From an uncultured Haemophilus sp. (GTDB lineage: Bacteria; Pseudomonadota; Gammaproteobacteria; Enterobacterales; Pasteurellaceae): a stretch of DNA of 11,750 nt. The position numbers and the translations under genes were made by a program. Numbering within the stretch: position 1 is the first letter of the stretch; each line of letters opens with the position of its first letter. Positions 1 through 4,798 of this stretch are shown piece by piece. Below the pieces are notes generated by a model. That model was given only the letters and a program-made list of their open reading frames with translations. It was not told the DNA's origin and did not search any database. The stretch is from NCBI RefSeq assembly GCF_937976265.1, contig NZ_CALJRX010000154.1, positions 1 to 11,750 of the forward strand, written 5' to 3'.

Positions 1-1
1 C

Positions 2-172
2 CCTGAAAGAAAATGGAAATCGGAATGGGTATTCGGCGTATATAACCTATACAACCGCTACAATGCTGCCTCTATTTATTTTAGAAACAACCGAGAAACC
101 CAACAGAGCGAAGCCGTTAAGCTCTCTATCTTTGGTATAGTCCCAAGTCTCACCTATAATTTTTCTTTTTAA
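2..172 (+). CDS. TonB-dependent outer-membrane receptor, C-terminal end only (gene begins before the window)
   Basis: An open frame enters from the left edge and ends with TAA at 170-172, giving 56 residues. The end reads as the last beta-strands of an outer-membrane barrel: aromatic alternation (FGVYNLYNRYNAAS, then IYFRNNRET), a PSLTYNFSF terminus, and the final Phe that the BAM machinery recognises. The 'VYNLYNR-NA-SIYFR...EAVKLSIFGIVPS-TYNF-F' pattern is what I associate with Bacteroidota TonB-dependent receptors (carboxypeptidase-regulatory-like/SusC-type families), not with Pasteurellaceae haem or transferrin receptors. Such receptors import large nutrients across the outer membrane using TonB energy. 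The assignment rests on 56 residues, so the substrate cannot be stated. The 3' end overlaps the converging gene by 23 bases, and no terminator follows it. Confidence 0.6.
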   Translation, partial: PERKWKSEWVFGVYNLYNRYNAASIYFRNNRETQQSEAVKLSIFGIVPSLTYNFSF

Positions 173-614
173 ACGATGAAAACTTATCTACCTGATTAAA
201 ATAGAGGAGAACTCTCTCCACATAACTATCATAAATTGGGAAAGCAATTGGATTATGATGACTACAATATTTAGTCGCAAAAGAATAAAAATACCTCTTG
301 TTATCACCAATTTTTACCTCTTCTAATTCACTAACTAAATTAATATCACCAGACTTTAAACGTTTATCTAGATCTTTAATACTTAAAATACGTTTTGCCA
401 CTGGATAAATAGCAAATATTCTTGTGCTATAAAAATCATTTAAACATGATGCCTTTAATAAAATATCAGCTATTTCAGAATTTCCAGGTAATAACTCTAG
501 AAAAAGTTTATTTAATGCCTCTTCTTGTGAAGTATAACCTTCAAGATTTTTCCATTCATTTAGATATTTATTAACTTCTGAAAAACTGGGTTTAGGAGGT
601 AAAGACTTTTCCAC
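150..614 (-). CDS. Hypothetical protein, probably truncated at its C-terminus
   Basis: The frame encodes 154 residues from a GTG at 614-612, chosen because GGAG lies five bases upstream and no in-frame ATG fits. I do not recognise a named function. The body is a soluble, mostly helical protein with the stretch YSFATKYCSHHNP then PIYDSYVERVL (about residues 110-135). I recall this from a family of uncharacterised bacterial proteins of about 200-230 residues, in which 40-70 further residues follow the FSSFKKK segment. Here the frame stops a few codons after that segment, exactly where the opposite-strand receptor gene ends, so the last residues (about KKNYR) are probably antisense receptor sequence. 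I infer a recombination or insertion breakpoint that removed the C-terminus, and the product may be non-functional. No close operon partner is present: a hairpin terminator separates it from the LRR gene upstream. Confidence 0.6.
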   Translation of the reverse strand: MEKSLPPKPSFSEVNKYLNEWKNLEGYTSQEEALNKLFLELLPGNSEIADILLKASCLNDFYSTRIFAIYPVAKRILSIKDLDKRLKSGDINLVSELEEVKIGDNKRYFYSFATKYCSHHNPIAFPIYDSYVERVLLYFNQVDKFSSFKKKNYR

Positions 615-700
615 ATTTTCTCCAATACTTGAAATTTATTTAAATATGGGAACACCAAAACGAATAAGTAATATTTCTTTCTATATACTTGCCATTCCAC

Positions 701-740
701 AATAAAAATAATAAACACCGCATGTATTACACACGGTGTT
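701..740 (-). terminator. Rho-independent terminator downstream of the LRR gene
   Basis: A 7-bp stem (AACACCG at 714-720 pairing with CGGTGTT at 734-740) has a 13-base loop. On the minus strand it is followed by a U-rich run (complement of 701-713). It lies 35 bases past the stop of the LRR gene, so it should end that two-gene transcript and isolate the hypothetical gene at 150-614. Confidence 0.7.
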
Positions 741-774
741 ATTTATAAAGTCAGTCAATCGTAAATCCAACTTA

Positions 775-1953
775 TTATATGCTATACCTAATTTTACAAT
801 TTGGTAATGCACTCTGAAGTTGATTACACTCATCACTGTCAGGTTCTATGCTGTAGTAATCAAAATTCTTAGTATCTTCTAAATAAAGGGTGCTTAAATT
901 AGGCAAAGACGCTAATTTAGCTAATAATTGAATATCTACTTTATTACCAGAAAGGTCTAATTCTTTAATACTAGAGAATGAAATTATCAAATCTATTACA
1001 TCTTCTTTTACAGACTCATCCCAATCTCTGAATGAAAGTGATGATACATTAAGGCCTTTTAATGCAGCAAGATTACTAATATCCTCATAAGTACCAACAT
1101 GTAGATTAATTACGCAATTTGGTAATTTATCACCTAATGCGGCTAACATACTACACTCATCAGCACTCCAATCTCCTGAATATAGTAAAGAAAGAGTTCT
1201 TAAATTAGTCAACGAGGATAATTTTTCTAGAGCATCTCCAGAAACACTATTAGTAGTAAGATCCAGTTCTTTCAGTTGAGGAATTTGAGCAAGCAAATCA
1301 ATTTCCTCTGAACCAAAACCGCCCCCCCAACCATGGAACGATAATGAAGACAATTGCTTAATATGTGACAATTTAGGCAACTCTCTAATATTATACACAT
1401 TATCCGGAATGACAAATTTATGAGTTATTCCAGGTTCAAAATTACCATCTGAGAAATGCACACCTACAATATAATCTTTCAAATAGAAAGCGATTGCACC
1501 ATTTCTGTCATAAAGATCTAGTTCTGTAGAAATTTCCTGACTTAAATCATCATATTCAGGAGTTAGGCCATGGTCTTCATCAAGGAATTCATCTTTAATA
1601 TTCCATAACACAATATATTTTAGTGTATCTGATAATCCACACCACCATTCCCAATCCTCATCAGAAATATACTCTGTAGTATCAATATCTGAGATAAGTT
1701 CTTCAGGGAATTTATCCTCTGCGAGTTTTGTAGTTTCTCTACGGGTATCAACGCCGTTAATGAAATTAATTAATCGATGGCCAAAATAACGAGTATTCCA
1801 TTCGTCAGAATATTCAAAACCAAGATCTTCAGAAATTTCTCTTAACATGCTCCGTGTTTTTCTGTCACGGCATCTGATAGTAACGGTATAATCTTCAGCA
1901 GATTCGATAATTAAATCTTTATAAATTGCACAACTTCTGATTTTTTTAGACAT
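775..1953 (-). CDS. Leucine-rich-repeat protein of unknown function
   Basis: This is a 392-residue, acidic, soluble protein with no signal peptide or membrane segment. Residues 1-190 form an N-terminal region I do not recognise, rich in Asp, Glu and Trp (for example SDEDWEWWCG near 97-106). Residues about 195-365 carry irregular leucine-rich repeats: LSSLSFHGW, LKELDLTTNSVSGDALEKLSSLTNL, LRTLSLL, VSSLSF, IKELDLSGN and LSTLYLED. Two repeats end in a similar 'DEC..L...LPNC.I' unit (about 265-282 and 374-388), which suggests internal duplication. LRR folds bind proteins, so it may be an effector, immunity or recognition protein, but nothing in the sequence decides this. The start ATG is preceded by GAGAGAGG inside a 13-base gap after the upstream repeat-protein gene, so the two are almost certainly co-transcribed. 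The product is new to me beyond its LRR half. Confidence 0.75.
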   Translation of the reverse strand: MSKKIRSCAIYKDLIIESAEDYTVTIRCRDRKTRSMLREISEDLGFEYSDEWNTRYFGHRLINFINGVDTRRETTKLAEDKFPEELISDIDTTEYISDEDWEWWCGLSDTLKYIVLWNIKDEFLDEDHGLTPEYDDLSQEISTELDLYDRNGAIAFYLKDYIVGVHFSDGNFEPGITHKFVIPDNVYNIRELPKLSHIKQLSSLSFHGWGGGFGSEEIDLLAQIPQLKELDLTTNSVSGDALEKLSSLTNLRTLSLLYSGDWSADECSMLAALGDKLPNCVINLHVGTYEDISNLAALKGLNVSSLSFRDWDESVKEDVIDLIISFSSIKELDLSGNKVDIQLLAKLASLPNLSTLYLEDTKNFDYYSIEPDSDECNQLQSALPNCKIRYSI

Positions 1954-1966
1954 AATTACCTCTCTC

Positions 1967-2284
1967 TTACCAAAGTTTTAAAACAAGTTGACCAAAGGCA
2001 ACTAAGATAGCGTTACCATTTAGTTCATAAGTGGTATTATAGTTAGCTGAAATTTTTGGCTTAATCTTATTCCCTTCTGTCACCCAAATATCACTTTGCT
2101 TTGCTCCAACTTTAGGTTTTAACTCACGTCCATCATATACCCAAATATCACTTTGTTTTGCTCCAACTTTAGGTCTTAACTCACGTCCATCATATATCCA
2201 AATATCACTTTGATTTGCCCCAACTTTAGGTTTTAACTCACGTCCATCACAAGACCATTTACTTGATAATTCAATTTTTGGCAT
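1967..2284 (-). CDS. Small tandem-repeat protein, possible 4-fold beta-flower type
   Basis: The protein has 105 residues and is built almost entirely from a 19-residue unit, DIWVYDGRELKPKVGAKQS. There are three close copies, a more diverged fourth (DIWVTEGNKIKPKISANYN), and a hydrophobic ending (NAILVAFGQLVLKLW). Each unit looks like a beta-hairpin with a DG turn, and the repeated Trp and Lys-Pro-Lys positions suggest a closed, propeller-like beta fold. From memory this resembles proteins annotated as '4-fold beta flower', whose function is unknown; this is a resemblance, not a search result. There is no signal peptide or membrane segment. The ATG is preceded by GGAG six bases upstream. It is the first gene of a two-gene unit with the LRR protein 13 bases downstream, and its promoter region contains a large palindrome, so a dedicated repressor is plausible. 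Confidence 0.7.
   Translation of the reverse strand: MPKIELSSKWSCDGRELKPKVGANQSDIWIYDGRELRPKVGAKQSDIWVYDGRELKPKVGAKQSDIWVTEGNKIKPKISANYNTTYELNGNAILVAFGQLVLKLW
2086..2256. repeat. Three tandem 57-bp direct repeats inside the small repeat-protein gene
   Basis: Copies lie at 2086-2142, 2143-2199 and 2200-2256. Copies 1 and 2 differ at 3 of 57 positions, and copies 1 and 3 at 6. The period is 19 codons, so gain or loss of a unit keeps the frame. Near-identity at the DNA level, synonymous sites included, points to recent duplication or ongoing homogenisation. Confidence 0.95.
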
Positions 2285-2328
2285 GATTTACTCCGATTCC
2301 TTATGTTAAATGTTAATTAAAAATATTT

Positions 2329-2359
2329 TTTATCAGTGTTTGTTTAGTTGGTATGTCAA
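2329..2359 (-). promoter_or_regulatory. Candidate promoter of the repeat-protein/LRR operon
   Basis: On the minus strand a perfect -35 TTGACA (complement of 2354-2359) is followed after 19 bases by GATAAA (complement of 2329-2334) as a possible -10. The spacing is longer than the ideal 17, so the -10 choice is uncertain. The -35 box lies at the centre of a perfect inverted repeat. Confidence 0.45.
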
Positions 2360-2370
2360 TACCAACTAAA
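2343..2370. promoter_or_regulatory. Perfect 12-bp inverted repeat, operator-like
   Basis: TTTAGTTGGTAT (2343-2354) and ATACCAACTAAA (2359-2370) are perfect inverted copies separated by GTCA. No U-tract follows on either strand, so it is not a normal terminator. It encloses the consensus -35 of the leftward promoter, the position expected for a repressor operator. No obvious DNA-binding protein is encoded in the window. Confidence 0.6.
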
Positions 2371-2385
2371 AGAAGTATACTTCTT
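2370..2385. promoter_or_regulatory. Perfect 16-bp palindrome next to the operator-like repeat
   Basis: AAGAAGTATACTTCTT is fully self-complementary and directly abuts the 28-bp inverted repeat. It could be a second binding site of the same or another dimeric regulator. Its role is not established. Confidence 0.45.
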
Positions 2386-2561
2386 GGGATAAAACACCTT
2401 TAAAACAATGAGTTACAAAATAAACCATACCTAGAGCTAATTGCTCTATTATGCGACTAACTCAGCGAGTTCTGCCTATAAAATTTTGTAAAAAACTATC
2501 TATCATTGAGGGCGGGTAAATCTGTCAATAATTCTATTTTTAAAAATATCTAAAATCCCTC
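2386..2561. other. Gene-free stretch with minor hairpins only
   Basis: This is the middle of the 443-base gap between the repeat-protein gene and ybgI. I see no credible ORF. It contains a 6-bp hairpin (TAGAGC 2432-2437 with GCTCTA 2443-2448) and a smaller one (AACTC-AGC-GAGTT near 2459-2471). On the minus strand a short frame would end in AELAELVA then stop (near 2450-2475), perhaps the remnant of a lost gene's tail, but this is too short to support. Confidence 0.4.
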
Positions 2562-2589
2562 TTGATCTTTATGTAATTAAATATATAAT
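2562..2589 (+). promoter_or_regulatory. Sigma70-type promoter upstream of the terminator and ybgI
   Basis: TTGATC (2562-2567), a 16-base spacer and a perfect TATAAT (2584-2589) predict a start near 2596. This is 132 bases before the ybgI ATG and about 40 bases before a terminator hairpin. Confidence 0.65.
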
Positions 2590-2595
2590 GAATCT

Positions 2596-2682
2596 CGTTT
2601 TAGATAGTAAACTTGTGTTATGACAAACACACTACTGGCTAGTGCATTCCCCCCACTCCTTTTTGCACTAGCCATTTTTTTT
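2596..2682 (+). ncRNA. Candidate small RNA or attenuated ybgI leader
   Basis: Between the promoter at 2562-2589 and the end of a strong terminator lies a transcript of about 87 nt. It has a 5' hairpin (TGTGTT 2614-2619 with AACACA 2626-2631) and then the terminator hairpin, whose 17-base loop is C-rich (TTCCCCCCACTCCTTTT). A C-rich loop and a U-tail are typical of small RNAs that pair with G-rich ribosome binding sites and bind Hfq. Alternatively the terminator attenuates ybgI, or it simply ends an RNA of another kind. I match it to no named RNA family. Confidence 0.4.
2636..2682 (+). terminator. Strong rho-independent terminator upstream of ybgI
   Basis: An 11-bp perfect stem (TGGCTAGTGCA 2636-2646 with TGCACTAGCCA 2664-2674) has a 17-base C-rich loop and is followed by eight T (2675-2682). 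It lies 45 bases before the ybgI start, on the same strand, with no complete gene in front of it. Confidence 0.85.
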
Positions 2683-2727
2683 GAAATCTCTTACCATATC
2701 TCACCTTTTTCTTTTTTCTTAGAAATC

Positions 2728-3483
2728 ATGAACAACCTAGAACTTGAACGTTTACTCAACGAAAAACTTAGCACAGACAGAATTAACGATTACGCGCCTA
2801 ACGGTTTGCAAGTAGAAGGCAAAGCGGAGATCAAAAAGATCATTACAGGTGTCACCGCAAGCCAAGCACTAATTGATTATGCTGTTGCACAACAAGCTGA
2901 TGCTGTACTTGTCCACCATGGCTATTTTTGGAAAAGTGAAAATCCGTGTATCCGCGGTATGAAAGGCAAACGTATCAAAACCTTGCTTGTGAATGACATT
3001 AATTTATACGGCTACCACTTGCCTTTGGATGTCCACCCAGAATTAGGCAACAACGCAAAACTTGCTCAGTTATTGGGGATTAGCGATCTTCAACCTTTAG
3101 AAAATAGCGCAACTAGCATTCCTGTTTGGGGAACGTTAAAAGAGCCCATTACCGCTGAAGAATTTGCGCAACGTATTGAACAAGTACTTCACCGTAAACC
3201 ATTAATTTGCACGGAAAACGGACCGCACTTAATCCGAAAAATTGGCATTTGTACCGGTGGCGGACAAGGCTATATTGATTTAGCAGCAGCACAAGGTTGT
3301 GATGCCTTTATTACCGGCGAGGTTTCGGAGCAAACAATTCACTCTGCTCGTGAGCAAGGTATTCATTTCTTTGCGGCTGGTCACCATGCGACTGAACGCT
3401 ATGGCATTAAAGCATTAGGCGAATGGCTAGCGGCTGAATATGGCTTGGATGTCGAATTTAAAGATATTGATAATCCGGCGTAA
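2728..3483 (+). CDS. ybgI: NIF3/YbgI family metal-binding protein
   Basis: The 251-residue protein aligns end to end with E. coli YbgI (247 aa) as I remember it: an ELE.L.NEKL start, DYAPNGLQVEG, VTASQAL, VHHGYFW, the HPELGNNA region, CTGGGQ.YID, FITGEVSEQTIHSAREQG and a final PDI-like NPA. The NIF3 dinuclear metal ligands are present at His63, His64, Asp101, His219 and Glu223. It is a cytoplasmic hexameric metalloprotein; databases call the family 'GTP cyclohydrolase I type 2', but its physiological reaction is poorly settled. I chose ATG 2728 over the upstream in-frame ATG at 2620 because the added 36 residues would be encoded across the terminator hairpin and are absent from the family. 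The chosen start has only a weak Shine-Dalgarno (TTAGAAATC). Transcription probably comes from the promoter at 2562-2589 by read-through of the terminator. A Haemophilus uptake signal lies inside the gene. Confidence 0.93.
   Translation: MNNLELERLLNEKLSTDRINDYAPNGLQVEGKAEIKKIITGVTASQALIDYAVAQQADAVLVHHGYFWKSENPCIRGMKGKRIKTLLVNDINLYGYHLPLDVHPELGNNAKLAQLLGISDLQPLENSATSIPVWGTLKEPITAEEFAQRIEQVLHRKPLICTENGPHLIRKIGICTGGGQGYIDLAAAQGCDAFITGEVSEQTIHSAREQGIHFFAAGHHATERYGIKALGEWLAAEYGLDVEFKDIDNPA
3222..3230 (-). other. Haemophilus DNA uptake signal sequence (USS)
   Basis: ACCGCACTT on the plus strand is the perfect complement of the 9-bp Haemophilus-type core AAGTGCGGT. It lies inside ybgI. Confidence 0.85.
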
Positions 3484-3494
3484 CAGATTTACCC

Positions 3495-3523
3495 TTGACT
3501 TCTCTATAAAATATACGTATAAA
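3495..3523 (+). promoter_or_regulatory. Sigma70-type promoter of the yqjD-like operon
   Basis: TTGACT (3495-3500), a 17-base spacer and TATAAA (3518-3523) make a near-consensus promoter, with a start predicted near 3530. This gives a leader of about 70 bases before the yqjD-like ATG at 3602. No terminator for ybgI is seen between 3484 and 3495, so ybgI transcripts may also run on. Confidence 0.65.
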
Positions 3524-3601
3524 ATCAGTAACCATATAGGAATAGAGGTATTATTTCTGCTGGTATTTTAATTATTACATTTTAACAAGAGGTGAAACAC
3601 T

Positions 3602-3913
3602 ATGAGTAAAGAATTTGATGCAAAACGCAAAGAACTGTTAGAAGAACTAAATGACATTTTAAATAATGCTGAAGAGCTCTTTAATGAAAAAAGTGAAGCA
3701 GGTGCAGAAGAACTGAAAAAATTGAAAAAAAATTTAAGTTCTCAAGTTAAAACAATTAAAGGACAATTTAGTTCTCTTCAAGAAGAAGCCGTTGAAAAAA
3801 CCAAAGAGGCGATTAAGAACACTGATACTCTAGTACAAGAAAACCCCTACAAAGCCATCGGCACTGCCGCTGTTATCGGGTTATTACTGGGAGTACTCAT
3901 CAGTAAAAAATAG
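3602..3913 (+). CDS. yqjD: YqjD/ElaB family (DUF883) ribosome-associated membrane protein
   Basis: The 103-residue protein has a long charged amphipathic helical or coiled-coil N-terminal part (residues 1-75, rich in Lys and Glu) and a single C-terminal membrane segment, starting at ENPYKAIG and covering about residues 84-101 (AIGTAAVIGLLLGVLI), ending in SKK. This layout, length and the ENPYKAIGTAAVIGLLLG signature match the E. coli YqjD/ElaB/YgaM family. These are C-tail-anchored inner-membrane proteins that bind ribosomes in stationary phase. The role here is transferred from the family. A good GAGGTG Shine-Dalgarno precedes the ATG, and a near-consensus promoter lies about 80 bases upstream. 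The two following genes match YqjE and YqjK in type and order, which supports the assignment. Confidence 0.88.
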   Translation: MSKEFDAKRKELLEELNDILNNAEELFNEKSEAGAEELKKLKKNLSSQVKTIKGQFSSLQEEAVEKTKEAIKNTDTLVQENPYKAIGTAAVIGLLLGVLISKK

Positions 3914-3945
3914 TTGTTATTTACTAAAAGCGTTCTACTAAATAA

Positions 3946-3977
3946 TGGTTGCGTATACTAGTTTTTCTGCGCAGCCA
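3946..3977 (+). other. Intra-operon hairpin between the yqjD- and yqjE-like genes
   Basis: TGGTTGCG (3946-3953) pairs with CGCAGCCA (3970-3977), 8 bp including one G-U pair, with a 16-base loop. It is followed by ATTTTCGTTTC, a poor U-tract. It may be a weak terminator or an mRNA-end stabiliser that lets the first gene be expressed above the other two. Confidence 0.4.
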
Positions 3978-4008
3978 ATTTTCGTTTCAGACAGCTTAAG
4001 GAGATGGA

Positions 4009-4392
4009 ATGCAAATCATACAAAAAATTAAAAATATATTGATTACAACCCTTGAGTTAACACAAATCCGTTTGCAAATGCTTCGGATTGACTTTATCCA
4101 GCTAAAAAATTCTTTGTTATCAACTCTCGTTATTATTCTGTTCGCCTTCTTACTTTTATTAGTTTCTTTTATTAGTTTATTATTTGGTTTGAATTCCTAC
4201 CTTTCTCCAGAAAATAAAATCACCGCATTTTTTTCTATCAGTGTTATCGCACTATTCATTGTTTTGCTTTTAGCCTTTGGGTTATTGCGTTTTTTGAAAA
4301 AACAAAAAACATTTATGATGGATACAGTAATAGAGATACAACAAGACATTAATGCATTAAAAAATATTATAGGTAAATCCCAACAAGAGTAG
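4009..4392 (+). CDS. yqjE: YqjE-like phage-holin-family membrane protein
   Basis: The 127-residue protein has an amphipathic N-terminus (residues 1-34), two hydrophobic membrane helices (about 36-62 and 72-96), a short loop between them (NSYLSPENK) and a basic, then helical C-terminal tail. This is the topology of the YqjE/DUF1469 'phage holin family' proteins, found in many proteobacteria beside a DUF883 gene. Their biochemical role is not known to me. The holin name reflects fold class only, and there is no lysis context here. The start follows AAGGAG at five bases. It lies 95 bases after the yqjD-like gene and 11 bases before the yqjK-like gene, consistent with one operon. Confidence 0.8.
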   Translation: MQIIQKIKNILITTLELTQIRLQMLRIDFIQLKNSLLSTLVIILFAFLLLLVSFISLLFGLNSYLSPENKITAFFSISVIALFIVLLLAFGLLRFLKKQKTFMMDTVIEIQQDINALKNIIGKSQQE

Positions 4393-4403
4393 GAGAAATA
4401 ATA

Positions 4404-4682
4404 ATGCGTTTAGAAGAAGAGAAAGAACTTTTAGCACTCAAGGGCAATATATTACGGCTTAAGTTACGTTCGCAGGGTAATACTGCAAAACGCGAGATCT
4501 TATCTCCTCTCCAAAATATAAATTTTTGGGGTTCAGTTTTAAGTCAATCCTTAATACGTTCTTTACTGTTCACGGCAGTAAGTAAAAAACTGTTTACCGC
4601 CCGAAGTATTGTTATTACTGGATTAGGTTTAGTTACGCTTTTTGCACTTAGCAAACACAGTCAGCATAACCAATCAGAATAA
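4404..4682 (+). CDS. yqjK: YqjK-like small protein
   Basis: The 92-residue protein has a charged helical N-terminus (MRLEEEKELLALKGNILRLKLR), a central segment with few charges and a moderately hydrophobic stretch (about residues 66-82, ARSIVITGLGLVTLFAL), possibly a membrane anchor. Sequence similarity to E. coli YqjK is not obvious by eye; the name rests mainly on size and on being third in a yqjD-yqjE-X operon. The stop of the preceding gene overlaps the Shine-Dalgarno of this one (AGTAGGAGA), which indicates translational coupling. No hairpin terminator is visible after it, so transcripts may read into fabI. Function is unknown. Confidence 0.6.
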   Translation: MRLEEEKELLALKGNILRLKLRSQGNTAKREILSPLQNINFWGSVLSQSLIRSLLFTAVSKKLFTARSIVITGLGLVTLFALSKHSQHNQSE

Positions 4683-4733
4683 ATTAGCTTTTAACAAATC
4701 ACCCCTAACATATCGGAACACTTAATCTGATAA

Positions 4734-4762
4734 TTGCCCCTATAAGGCAAAACAAGTATAAT
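4734..4762 (+). promoter_or_regulatory. fabI promoter
   Basis: TTGCCC (4734-4739), a 17-base spacer and a perfect TATAAT (4757-4762) predict a start near 4769, about 30 bases before the fabI ATG. I see no FadR-like operator around it. Confidence 0.65.
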
Positions 4763-4798
4763 CTTGTCGATTTTTTTAACTCAAACATAGGAAAAAAT

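Noticed and set aside
642..710. Short plus-strand ORF starting ATGGGAACACC
   Set aside because: It has about 19 codons and no ribosome binding site, and it runs against the local transcription direction.
2620..2727. N-terminal extension of ybgI by 36 residues from an upstream in-frame ATG
   Set aside because: It is encoded across a strong terminator hairpin, is absent from YbgI proteins, and family similarity begins at the Met at 2728.
2514..3494. 12-bp inverted repeat flanking ybgI (GGGTAAATCTGT at 2514-2525, ACAGATTTACCC at 3483-3494)
   Set aside because: It matches perfectly, but a few 12-mer inverted matches are expected by chance in a window this size, and similarity stops abruptly on both sides. 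It is not enough to claim a mobile cassette.
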